Part shown: positions 1-6,476 of the stretch, in pieces
Position numbering within the stretch: position 1 is the first letter of the stretch
How the letters are laid out: each line of letters starts with the position of its first letter
Source: Betaproteobacteria bacterium
GTDB taxonomy: Bacteria > Pseudomonadota > Gammaproteobacteria > Burkholderiales > SG8-39
Direction: 5' to 3'
DNA length: 6,614 nt
NCBI GenBank assembly: GCA_029858545.1
Contig: JAOUFA010000210.1
Location: 1 to 6,614 of the forward strand
The notes under the pieces: model-generated
Seen by the model: only the letters and a program-made list of their open reading frames with translations
What the model was told of the DNA's origin: nothing
Database searches by the model: none
Position numbers and translations under genes: made by a program

Positions 1-1
1 C

Positions 2-517
2 ATGAATATCGAGCGCACTGAAACCGGCCGCGCCTGGGTGTTCGGCGACAACATCGATACCGATGTCCTCGCCCCCGGCCGATACATGAAAGCAGGCATC
101 GAGGAAATCGCACGCCATTGCCTGGAAGCGGTCGATCCGGCCTTCGCACGAGAACTGCGACCAGGCGATGTGGTGGTCGGCGGACGCAATTTCGGCACCG
201 GCTCCTCGCGCGAGCAGGCGCCGCAGGCCCTGAAACAACTCGGCGTCGCGGCCCTGATCGCCGAGTCCTTCGCCGGACTCTTCTACCGCAATGCGCTCAA
301 CCTCGGTCTTCCCGCGCTCGTCTGCGCGCACGCGAAGCGCCTGCGTCCCGGGGACCGGCTCCGGGTCGATGCGCAGGCCGGACGCATCGACAATCTCACC
401 ACCGGCGAGACCCTCGCCTGTGAACCCATTCCCGGCCATCTGATGCAGATGATTCGCGACGGCGGACTGCTGCCGCACCTGCAAAAGCGCCTTGCGCGCG
501 ACAGGCTGCCGACATGA
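2..517 (+). CDS. LeuD-type hydro-lyase small subunit (3-isopropylmalate dehydratase / 2,3-dimethylmalate dehydratase-like)
   Basis: This 171-residue protein is the swivel-domain (small) subunit of a two-subunit aconitase-family hydro-lyase. Such enzymes add or remove water on a cis-dicarboxylate, using a 4Fe-4S cluster carried by a separate LeuC-type large subunit. The family marks are GDNIDTD (residues 15-21), NFGTGSSREQAP (63-74) and ESFAGLFYRNALNLGLP (88-104). At 171 residues it belongs to the short class shared by archaeal LeuD, HacB and the DmdB subunit, rather than the roughly 200-residue bacterial LeuD of leucine synthesis. The ATG at 2 gives a complete N-terminus; its ribosome site and the expected large-subunit gene lie outside the window. 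The stop overlaps the next start as ATGA (514-517), so the lyase downstream is probably translationally coupled. No leuB follows, which argues against leucine biosynthesis. Family assignment is firm; the substrate (dimethylmaleate, citraconate, maleate or another) is inference. Confidence 0.88.
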   Translation: MNIERTETGRAWVFGDNIDTDVLAPGRYMKAGIEEIARHCLEAVDPAFARELRPGDVVVGGRNFGTGSSREQAPQALKQLGVAALIAESFAGLFYRNALNLGLPALVCAHAKRLRPGDRLRVDAQAGRIDNLTTGETLACEPIPGHLMQMIRDGGLLPHLQKRLARDRLPT

Positions 518-1386
518 TCTTGCGCGAACGTCTGCGCGAGCCACGCATCCTTCTTGCTCCCGGCATCTACGATGCCCTCGGCGCGCTGCTCGCCGCGCAG
601 GCGGGATTCGAGGCCCTTTATCTCTCCGGCGCGAGCATCGCCTATACGCGGCTCGGCCGGCCGGACATCGGCCTGGTCACCGCAAGCGAAGTCGAGAACA
701 CGCTCGCCAACATCCGCGAACGCGTCGCGCTGCCGATCATCGTCGATGCCGACACCGGGTTCGGCAACGCGCTCAACGCGCAGCGCACGGTACGCATGCT
801 GGAGCGCGCGGCGGGCGGACACCTCGCGATCCAGATCGAGGACCAGACCCTGCCCAAGCGCTGCGGGCACCTGGACGGCAAGACACTGGTCGTCGCCGCC
901 GAAATGGTCGGCAAACTCAAGGCGGTGCTCGATGCGCGCCGGGATCCCCAAACGCTGGTCATCGCACGCACCGACGCGCTGGCGGTCGAAGGAATCGAAG
1001 CCGCGTTCGAGCGCGCCGAGCATTATCTCGATGCGGGCGCCGACGTGCTGTTTATCGAGGCGCTGCGCTCCGAAGATCAGATGCAGGCCGCGCTGACCCG
1101 CTTCGCCGGACGCGTGCCGCTGCTTGCCAACATGGTCGAGGGCGGCAAGACCCCGCTGCTGCCCGCCGCGCGACTGCAGGCGCTCGGCTTCGCGATCGCG
1201 ATCTTCCCGGGCGGCTTGGCGCGCGCGCTCGCCTACGCGGCACGCGAGTATTTTTCGCTTCTGCATCGCGACGGCAGCACCGACGCCTGCCGCGCCCGGA
1301 TGCTCGATTTCGACGGACTGAATGCCGTAATCGGCACGCCCGACATGCTTGCCCTGGGCAGGCGCTACGACAAGGAAACACCATGA
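514..1386 (+). CDS. Isocitrate lyase/PEP mutase superfamily carbon-carbon lyase (2,3-dimethylmalate lyase or methylisocitrate lyase-like)
   Basis: This 290-residue cytoplasmic TIM-barrel enzyme probably cleaves a substituted malate or citrate-type acid into a 2-oxo acid (pyruvate or glyoxylate) and a carboxylic acid. The active-site signature KRCGH is at residues 115-119, with Cys117 as the expected catalytic acid/base. Also visible are YLSGA near 36-40, the Mg-binding DADTGFGN at 78-85, IEDQ at 108-111, ARTDA at 151-155 and NMVEGGKTP at 206-214. The NMVEGG form resembles 2,3-dimethylmalate lyase and plant petal-death protein (2-alkylmalate lyase) more than methylisocitrate lyase PrpB, which usually has a NITEFG-like loop there. 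KRCGH speaks against phosphonate-forming PEP mutases. The ATG overlaps the upstream stop by four bases, and a weak ACAGG (501-505) lies eight bases before it. The 3' end overlaps the next gene by ATGA (1383-1386). Neighbours suggest it cleaves the product of the hydratase; exact specificity is uncertain. Confidence 0.9.
   Translation: MILRERLREPRILLAPGIYDALGALLAAQAGFEALYLSGASIAYTRLGRPDIGLVTASEVENTLANIRERVALPIIVDADTGFGNALNAQRTVRMLERAAGGHLAIQIEDQTLPKRCGHLDGKTLVVAAEMVGKLKAVLDARRDPQTLVIARTDALAVEGIEAAFERAEHYLDAGADVLFIEALRSEDQMQAALTRFAGRVPLLANMVEGGKTPLLPAARLQALGFAIAIFPGGLARALAYAAREYFSLLHRDGSTDACRARMLDFDGLNAVIGTPDMLALGRRYDKETP
1372..1376 (+). promoter_or_regulatory. Ribosome-binding site of the amidohydrolase gene
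   Basis: AAGGA ends six bases before the ATG at 1383. It decides the start: the reading frame is open from far upstream (about 492), but that upstream part overlaps the lyase gene in another frame and would encode an arginine-rich sequence without family resemblance. The site lies inside the last codons of the lyase gene, consistent with coupled translation. Confidence 0.75.
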
Positions 1387-2852
1387 GCGAAATCTACGAC
1401 CTGCTGATCAAGAACCTGCGTGTGGTGCGCCCACTCGGCCAGGGAACAACCGAAACGGATATCGCGGTAAAGGATGGCAAGTTCGCCCGTATCGCACCCA
1501 ACCTCGCCGCCGGGGATGCGAAGCAAGTCCATGACGGCCGGGGTCGTCTCGCCTTCCCCGGCGTGGTCGATGCGCATATGCACACCGGAATCTATGCCCC
1601 GCTCAAGGAGGATGCGGTCACCGAGAGCCGCGCCGCGGCGCAGGGCGGAGTGACCTCGAGTCTCAACTATTTTCGCAGCGGCCAGTACTACCTCAACAAG
1701 GGCGGCCCCTATGCGAAGTTCTTCCCCGAGGTGCTGAAGATCTCGAAAGGCAGGTTCCATGTCGATTACGCCTACCACCTCGCGCCGATGGACGCGACGC
1801 ACATCCGCGAGATCCCGACCCTCGTCTCGAAGTACGGCGTGTCGTCGTTCAAGATCTTCATGTTCTATGGTTCGCACGGCCTGCACGGAAGGTCCGACGA
1901 CCAGCGCAAGTTCCTGATGATCAAACCCGACGAACGCTACGACTACGCGCATTTCGAGTTCATCATGCGTGGTGTGCAGGCGGCGCGCGAACGCTTTCCG
2001 GACAAGGCAGCGCAAATCAGCCTTTCGCTGCATTGCGAGACCGCCGAAATCATGACCGCGTACACGAAACGCATCGAAGGTCAGAAGAAGCTCAAGGGGC
2101 TCGCCGCCTACAGTGCCTCGCGCCCGCCGCATTCCGAGGGCCTTGCGGTATTCATTGCCTCCTACCTTGCCGACGAAACCGCGCTCCCCAATATCAACCT
2201 GCTTCACCTGTCCTCGCGCAAGGCGCTGACCGCCGCGCTGCAAATGGCGGGCATATTTCCGCATATCGACTTTCGCCGCGAGGTGACCATCGGCCACCTG
2301 ATGCTCGACACCGGATCCAAGGCGGGGGTGCTCGCCAAGGTCAACCCGCCGATCCGCCCGCGCGAGGACGTCGAATTCCTCTGGGAACAGCTGCTCGCGG
2401 GGAACATCGACTGGGTGGTAAGCGACCATGCCTGCTGCCGGCACGAGACCAAGGCGGCGCAAAAGACCTTCGGCAACATCTGGCTGGCCAAATCGGGATT
2501 CGGCGGCACCGAGTATCTCCTTCCGGCACTCGTCTCGGAAGGAACCAAGCGCGGGTTATCGCTCAATCGCATCGCCCAGCTGACCAGCCACGCCCCGGCA
2601 CGGCGCTTCGGATTGAATGCCAAGGGCGACATTGCCGAGGGGCTGGACGCCGATCTTGCGCTCGTCGATCCGCGCGAAAGTTTCGTAGTGCGCGCACGCG
2701 ATTCGGCCTCGACCCAGGGCTACACGCCCTTCGAAGGCATCGAACTTGCGGCGCGCGTGAAGGCGACCTACCTGCGCGGGCAGCTGATATGCGAGAACGG
2801 CAATATCGTCGGTCCGGCGCGCGGGCAGTATCTGCATCGGCCCACGCAATAG
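1383..2852 (+). CDS. Dihydroorotase/hydantoinase-group cyclic amidohydrolase, unknown substrate
   Basis: A 489-residue metal-dependent amidohydrolase of the group containing dihydroorotase, dihydropyrimidinase/D-hydantoinase and allantoinase, which hydrolyse a cyclic amide bond. The binuclear metal site looks complete: DAHMH at 63-67 (His65, His67), the lysine expected to be carbamylated in SSFKIF (Lys157), His217 in LHCET, His275 in LHLSS, and Asp348 in SDHACC. KVNPPIR (319-325) and GYTPFEG (446-452) are typical of hydantoinase- and allantoinase-like enzymes, and the C-terminal GDIAEGLDADLALVD (415-429) is the usual beta-sandwich strand. It is not a pyrB/pyrC context, and nothing else in the window concerns pyrimidines or purines. 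An aromatic-rich segment at about 95-115 (NYFRSGQYYLNKGGPY) follows the first barrel strands and may shape the pocket. The gene overlaps the lyase stop as ATGA, so ring opening probably belongs to the same pathway as the hydratase and lyase. Family is firm; substrate (imide, lactam, hydantoin) is open. Confidence 0.9.
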   Translation: MSEIYDLLIKNLRVVRPLGQGTTETDIAVKDGKFARIAPNLAAGDAKQVHDGRGRLAFPGVVDAHMHTGIYAPLKEDAVTESRAAAQGGVTSSLNYFRSGQYYLNKGGPYAKFFPEVLKISKGRFHVDYAYHLAPMDATHIREIPTLVSKYGVSSFKIFMFYGSHGLHGRSDDQRKFLMIKPDERYDYAHFEFIMRGVQAARERFPDKAAQISLSLHCETAEIMTAYTKRIEGQKKLKGLAAYSASRPPHSEGLAVFIASYLADETALPNINLLHLSSRKALTAALQMAGIFPHIDFRREVTIGHLMLDTGSKAGVLAKVNPPIRPREDVEFLWEQLLAGNIDWVVSDHACCRHETKAAQKTFGNIWLAKSGFGGTEYLLPALVSEGTKRGLSLNRIAQLTSHAPARRFGLNAKGDIAEGLDADLALVDPRESFVVRARDSASTQGYTPFEGIELAARVKATYLRGQLICENGNIVGPARGQYLHRPTQ

Positions 2853-2900
2853 TCGGCCGGCGCGCTCTCGGCGTCGCTCGAACCGTCCTGCGCAGGCCGA

Positions 2901-3794
2901 TCACCCAACCGTCGCCCGCCCCCCCGGCCTCAACACCACCACGTTTCCGGCGATCGACAGCAGCACGCCGATCGTGGTCAGCGTGCTCCACGCGAATTTC
3001 TCCAGAAAGTACGACACTGCCAGCGCGACGAGCGGGACCATCACGCCGACGTAGGCAGCGCGCGCCGCGCCGATACGCTCGATGAGGGTGAGGTAACAGG
3101 CGAAGGTGACAATCGAACCGAACAATGCGAGATAGAGCAGCGACAGCACGTAACCCGCGGTCGCCTGGAAGGCGAAGGGCTTGCCGGTTGCGAGACCGAC
3201 AGCGAGCGACAGCACTCCGCCATAGAACATGCCCCAGGTCATACTCGTCCAGGTCGAATAGCCGCGTGCCTGGCAGCGCAATACCGCCATGCTGCCGGCC
3301 GACGATGCAAGCACGCCGAGAACGGTGAGCAGCGCCCCGAGTGCCACGTTGCGGCTGGCGGATAGAGCGCCGAACTCGGGCCAGAATACGCAGCAGATGC
3401 CGCCGATACCCATCAACGCGGCGATCGCGACGCGCCGGGTGATCGGAGTGCGAAACAGAACCCGCTCGGTGAACATGTTGACCATCGGGCCCGCCGAGTA
3501 GCCCACCGCGACCATGCCCGACACGATGTAGATCTCGGCGTAGTAGACGAAGATGTATCCCAGGCAGAACATGCCGAGGCCGAGCAGCAGGAGGTCACGG
3601 TGCTGCCCGAGCGTGAACGACAGCGGCAGGCCCTTCCAGCGGCAAAAGGCGAACAGCACGCTGGAGGCAATCAGAAAACGATAGCCGATCGACATCTCGG
3701 GGGCGACGCTGCCCAATTGCAGGGTGATCGCGAACCAGGTGGTGCCCCAGATGACGACGCAGACCAAGAACAGATTCAGGGTGGAGACGATCAC
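2901..3794 (-). CDS. EamA/DMT-superfamily inner-membrane transporter
   Basis: A 297-residue integral membrane protein, the usual length for ten-helix EamA (drug/metabolite transporter) permeases, with two repeated five-helix halves at about 4-138 and 150-288. Hydrophobic segments fall near 5-25, 35-52, 68-86, 91-108, 122-138, 150-170, 183-202, 212-232, 246-264 and 272-288. The family hallmark IWGTTWF at 15-21 is in helix 1, and the tail after helix 10 is short and basic (RPGGRATVG). Members export amino acids, nucleosides, cofactors or other small metabolites; the substrate cannot be read here. The start is GTG at 3794: an in-frame stop at 3804-3806 leaves no room upstream, and a later start (TTG at residue 10) would truncate helix 1 and has no ribosome site. 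No Shine-Dalgarno sequence precedes the GTG, and a promoter is predicted to begin transcription at that base. The gene converges on the amidohydrolase (48-base gap, no clear terminator) and diverges from the ammonia-lyase. Confidence 0.93.
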   Translation of the reverse strand: MIVSTLNLFLVCVVIWGTTWFAITLQLGSVAPEMSIGYRFLIASSVLFAFCRWKGLPLSFTLGQHRDLLLLGLGMFCLGYIFVYYAEIYIVSGMVAVGYSAGPMVNMFTERVLFRTPITRRVAIAALMGIGGICCVFWPEFGALSASRNVALGALLTVLGVLASSAGSMAVLRCQARGYSTWTSMTWGMFYGGVLSLAVGLATGKPFAFQATAGYVLSLLYLALFGSIVTFACYLTLIERIGAARAAYVGVMVPLVALAVSYFLEKFAWSTLTTIGVLLSIAGNVVVLRPGGRATVG

Positions 3795-3800
3795 GGTCCG

Positions 3801-3829
3801 ATTCTAGGGCGACGCCCTGCCCTTGTCAC
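3801..3829 (-). promoter_or_regulatory. Predicted sigma70-type promoter of the EamA gene
   Basis: On the - strand, GTGACA (3829-3824, five of six bases of TTGACA) and TAGAAT (3806-3801, five of six bases of TATAAT) are separated by exactly 17 bases. Counting seven bases past the -10 box puts the start point at about 3794, which is the G of the GTG start codon, so the message would be leaderless or nearly so. The match is seen directly; activity is inference. Confidence 0.5.
3806..3818. repeat. Perfect 13-base palindrome between the EamA -35 and -10 boxes
   Basis: AGGGCG-A-CGCCCT is a perfect inverted repeat of six bases per arm around a single central base. It occupies most of the spacer of the predicted EamA promoter and touches its -10 box, a usual position for a repressor operator. 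It is short and GC-rich, so chance is possible in this genome. It would not be transcribed if the start point at 3794 is right. Confidence 0.45.
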
Positions 3830-3872
3830 CGCACATCGTTCCGCCGAAGACGGCTTACAGGGCGATCGGGGC

Positions 3873-3878
3873 TATGAT
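3873..3878 (+). promoter_or_regulatory. Candidate -10 box for the threonine ammonia-lyase gene
   Basis: TATGAT matches five of six bases of the sigma70 -10 consensus and lies 30 bases before the ATG at 3909, implying a leader of about 24 bases. No convincing -35 box stands at 16-18 bases upstream, so this would need an activator or be weak. The divergent spacer 3795-3908 otherwise shows no gene. Confidence 0.3.
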
Positions 3879-3908
3879 GCGGAAAAAGCGTCGCTCTCCT
3901 TGCCTCTC

Positions 3909-5135
3909 ATGCTCAATCCAGAATTCGGTTTGCCCGAAATCCGCGCCGCGGCCGCTCGTATCGGTGCCTCCGTGGAGCGCACGCCTTTCCTGCACAGCCG
4001 CACCCTGTCCGCCCGCTACGGCGCACAGGTTTTCATCAAATTCGAAAACCTGCAGTTCACCGCCTCTTTCAAGGAGCGCGGCGCGCTCAACAAGCTGCTC
4101 ACCCTCTCGGCGGCCGAGCGCCAACGCGGGGTGATCGCGATGAGCGCCGGCAACCACGCGCAGGGGGTCGCGTATCACGCGACCCGCCTCGGTATGCGTG
4201 CGGTGATCGTGATGCCGCGTGGGACACCGAACGTGAAGGTGAAAGCCGCCGCGGTGCACGGCGCACGGATCGTGATCGAAGGAGAGAATCTCGCCGAGGC
4301 GTCGCAGCATGCGCACCTGCTTGCCGAGCGCGAGGGGTTGGTGTTTATCCACCCCTACGACGACCCGCTGATCATCGCAGGACAGGGCACCGTCGCGCTC
4401 GAAATGCTCGAGGACGTTCCGGACCTGGACTGCCTGATCGTTCCGGTCGGCGGGGGAGGCCTGATTGCCGGCATGGCCACCGCGGCCAAGGCACTCAAGC
4501 CCGAACTACGCGTATTCGGCGTCGAATCCAGGAGCTATTGCGCAATGTACCAGCGGCTGAAAGGACTGCCGGTCGAAGTCGGCGGCGACACCATCGCCGA
4601 GGGGCTCGCGGTGCGCGACGTGGGCGAAACCGCCTTGTCGGTCGTGCGCGGGCTCGTCGACGAGATGTTGCTTGTCGATGAGGAAACCATCGAGCGCGCG
4701 ATCGTCGACTTGATCGAAATCGAAAAGACCGTCGCCGAAGGTGCGGGCGCCTGCGGCCTCGCCGCGCTGATCGAGCACGGCGCGCGCTTCGCGGGCCAGC
4801 GTATCGGCATCCCGCTCTGCGGCGGCAATATCGACAGCCGCGTGCTCGCCGCCGTGTTGATGCGCGGTCTGGTGCGCGACGGCCGATTGCTGCGCCTCAG
4901 GGTGGCAATGCCCGACATCTCGGGCAGCCTGGCAAAGGCTGCGGGACTGATCGGCGAGGCCGGTGGCAACATCCTCGAGGTGCAGCACGAACGCCTGTTC
5001 GGCCGCACCTCGGTGAAGACCCCGGAAGTCGAATTCGTGGTCGAGACCCGCGATCGCGAGCACGGCCAGATGCTGATCTCCGCGTTGCGCGAGCGCGGAG
5101 CCCGGGTGACGCTCGCCGAGGAGGCGTGGCGCTAG
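3909..5135 (+). CDS. ilvA: Threonine ammonia-lyase (threonine dehydratase), PLP-dependent, single C-terminal ACT domain
   Basis: A 408-residue fold-type II PLP enzyme that deaminates L-threonine (often also serine) to 2-oxobutyrate and ammonia in the cytoplasm. The PLP lysine is Lys55 in ASFKERGA. SAGNHAQG (79-86) is the substrate-carboxylate loop, GGGGL (181-185) is the PLP-phosphate loop, and EGAGA (277-281) and CGGNID (304-309) are further family marks. Residues from about 328 to 408 form one ACT domain (LRVAMPDISGSLAKAAGLI). One ACT domain and about 400 residues mark the medium form, unlike E. coli biosynthetic IlvA (about 514 residues, two ACT domains) or TdcB (about 330, none). The symbol ilvA is therefore by family only; a catabolic threonine/serine deaminase or threo-3-hydroxyaspartate ammonia-lyase remains possible. 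The frame stays open upstream to 3600, but that part is antisense to the EamA gene. ATG 3909 fits the family N-terminus, although no Shine-Dalgarno sequence precedes it; TTG at 3900 is an alternative. It ends five bases from the converging TPR gene. Confidence 0.9.
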   Translation: MLNPEFGLPEIRAAAARIGASVERTPFLHSRTLSARYGAQVFIKFENLQFTASFKERGALNKLLTLSAAERQRGVIAMSAGNHAQGVAYHATRLGMRAVIVMPRGTPNVKVKAAAVHGARIVIEGENLAEASQHAHLLAEREGLVFIHPYDDPLIIAGQGTVALEMLEDVPDLDCLIVPVGGGGLIAGMATAAKALKPELRVFGVESRSYCAMYQRLKGLPVEVGGDTIAEGLAVRDVGETALSVVRGLVDEMLLVDEETIERAIVDLIEIEKTVAEGAGACGLAALIEHGARFAGQRIGIPLCGGNIDSRVLAAVLMRGLVRDGRLLRLRVAMPDISGSLAKAAGLIGEAGGNILEVQHERLFGRTSVKTPEVEFVVETRDREHGQMLISALRERGARVTLAEEAWR

Positions 5136-5144
5136 CGCGGCTAG
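5132..5144. repeat. Palindrome containing both convergent stop codons
   Basis: CTAGC-GCG-GCTAG is a perfect five-base inverted repeat with a three-base loop. The left arm holds the TAG of the ammonia-lyase (5133-5135); the right arm, read on the - strand, holds the TAG of the TPR gene (5143-5141). No T-run follows in either direction, so it is not a standard intrinsic terminator. No other terminator is visible between the two genes. Confidence 0.5.
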
Positions 5145-6454
5145 GAACGCGGACGCGGCGGCGCCTTGTGTCCGATGTGGATCACCCACAGGCGTGCCAG
5201 GGCCGCAGCGCCGTTTTGTCCCTGTACCGCCTTGAAAGTTTCGGCCGCCTTTTGTTGTCTTCCCGCGAGATAGAAAGCGTAGCCGAGGTGCAACCGGCTG
5301 TCGTCCGCGCGTTTCAATCCGCCTTTGCCCAGGCCGCGCTCCATCATATCGAGACCCTTGTCGAAACTCCCTTTGAACACGTGATTGAACCCCGCGTTGA
5401 ATAGCGCGACACCGTTCGTCGCGGCCGCCGCCTGAGCATCATCCTGCGCAGCGGTCCTCCTGTCTTCGGCAAGATTCTTGGTCGCCATCGCTCTGAGGCG
5501 CTTATGCCGTTCGGCCTCGGCGCCGGTCCCGAGCAAACGCGCCGCATAGCCCTGATCGATGATCCTGCCTGCCTCCGCAGGAAAGCCCTCCTGCAACGAC
5601 AACTGAGCCGCTTCGACATACTCATTCGCGCTGCGCATCGTTCCGGTCGCGATCTTGAGGCGCGCGAGATCCAGCGTGAGGCGTCCAGGGAACCCGGCAT
5701 GCGTCTGTACGCCGTGGATCACGCCCAGCCAATAATCCTTCTTCGGATGATAGGCAAGCAGCTTCTCGAGGACCTGGGCGTAGCCCGCGTTGTCGCGCTG
5801 CTTGAGCGTCGTATTGGCAAGCAACTGGAGTTGCTCCTCGGACGGAATCCGCCCGGCCTGCTCCTCGCTTTGCACATCCGCCGCAATTTCCTTCGTCGCG
5901 CGCACGAAGTCATTGCCGAGGTAGAGCGAGTGGATAAGGAGCGTACGCACCGATTTCTCGGTTCCGCCGTCGCGGACATAGCGATCCGCGAGTTCGACCG
6001 TCTTCGCATAGGCTTTGGCGGCGAAATACTGGCTTGTCGCCGCGGCGAGCAGCGGCAGTTTGTCCGCCGCGGGCGCGCCCGACGAGGAAACCGCCTTTTC
6101 GAAGGCACTCGCGGCGCCCGCCGCGTCGCCCAGAAGCACCAACGCCTGCGCACGAATCCGCTCGACGACATAGGTCTCGTAAGGCGTCTTATCCTTCGTT
6201 GCGTCGGCTTCCGCGATCCGTGCGAGCGCCTCCTTGCCGTGCTTTTGCTTCAGCGCGGCGAGCGCCGCCTCGATCGGCATTCCGATTGCATTGCGCACCG
6301 AAGGCGCCGCGGGCTTCCCATCCTGCGCAACGGCAAGCGGCGCGAACGCCCAACTTCCCAGCGCCAAGGCGAGTGCGCAGCCCGCTATGCCGAGCCGCAA
6401 GCGCCAGTTCGCCGCATATTCCCGCCCAGGCAGGGCGCGCGCTTCTCTCATCAT
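5141..6454 (-). CDS. Exported alpha-helical TPR-like repeat protein, partner of an ExbB/ExbD-type system
   Basis: A 437-residue protein with an N-terminal signal peptide: a basic n-region (Arg3, 6, 11, 18 and 20), a hydrophobic core at about 21-41, and an AVA-Q cleavage site after residue 43. The mature part is nearly all helical, alanine- and leucine-rich, with helix pairs of TPR type, for example about 59-82, 93-122 (AQALVLLGDAAGAASAFEKA), 132-161, 170-192, 205-234, 273-301, 349-376 and 385-410 (LGYAFYLAGRQQKAAETF). The last two match the TPR pattern best. It probably sits in the periplasm and binds another protein; no catalytic motif is seen. It lies 22 bases after an exbD-type gene, and TPR proteins are known companions of TonB-ExbB-ExbD clusters in some proteobacteria, so a role in energised outer-membrane uptake is inferred. 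The C-terminus is basic and proline-rich (HKAPPRPRS). The repeat count is by eye. Two consecutive ATGs open the gene; the ribosome site favours the first. Confidence 0.75.
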   Translation of the reverse strand: MMREARALPGREYAANWRLRLGIAGCALALALGSWAFAPLAVAQDGKPAAPSVRNAIGMPIEAALAALKQKHGKEALARIAEADATKDKTPYETYVVERIRAQALVLLGDAAGAASAFEKAVSSSGAPAADKLPLLAAATSQYFAAKAYAKTVELADRYVRDGGTEKSVRTLLIHSLYLGNDFVRATKEIAADVQSEEQAGRIPSEEQLQLLANTTLKQRDNAGYAQVLEKLLAYHPKKDYWLGVIHGVQTHAGFPGRLTLDLARLKIATGTMRSANEYVEAAQLSLQEGFPAEAGRIIDQGYAARLLGTGAEAERHKRLRAMATKNLAEDRRTAAQDDAQAAAATNGVALFNAGFNHVFKGSFDKGLDMMERGLGKGGLKRADDSRLHLGYAFYLAGRQQKAAETFKAVQGQNGAAALARLWVIHIGHKAPPRPRS

Positions 6455-6463
6455 CCGATGCGT

Positions 6464-6468
6464 CTCCT
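6464..6468 (-). promoter_or_regulatory. Ribosome-binding site of the TPR gene
   Basis: AGGAG on the - strand ends nine bases before the ATG at 6454 and twelve before the second ATG at 6451. It therefore favours the first ATG and supports the long basic n-region of the signal peptide. It lies in the 22-base gap after the exbD-type stop codon. Confidence 0.65.
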
Positions 6469-6476
6469 ATTCGGGT

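Noticed and set aside
283..1266. Long - strand open frame (327 codons) across the hydratase and lyase genes
   Set aside because: It is antisense to two genes with clear catalytic motifs. It encodes an Arg/Gly/Asp-rich sequence without recognisable motifs, which is common in GC-rich DNA.
492..1382. In-frame upstream extension of the amidohydrolase (possible fusion protein)
   Set aside because: This stretch reads the lyase gene in a wrong frame and gives an arginine-rich sequence. The real start is set by AAGGA and ATG at 1383.
514..1386. Methylcitrate-cycle prpB assignment for the lyase
   Set aside because: KRCGH is shared with PrpB, but the NMVEGG loop and the absence of prpC or acnD next to it make a plain prpB call unsafe.
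1365..2462. Long - strand open frame (365 codons) inside the amidohydrolase gene
   Set aside because: It is antisense to a gene with a complete metal site, and its product has no domain signature.
2853..2900. TCGGCC / GGCCGA inverted repeat in the convergent gap as a terminator
   Set aside because: The arms are six bases with a 36-base loop, and no T-run follows on either strand.
3600..3908. Upstream extension of the threonine ammonia-lyase
   Set aside because: Most of it is antisense to the EamA gene. The family N-terminus begins at the ATG at 3909, and the extension has no domain.
5078..5100. CTCCGCG / CGCGGAG hairpin near the end of the ammonia-lyase gene as a terminator for the TPR gene
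   Set aside because: The seven-base stem is perfect, but it lies inside coding sequence and no U-tract follows on the - strand transcript.
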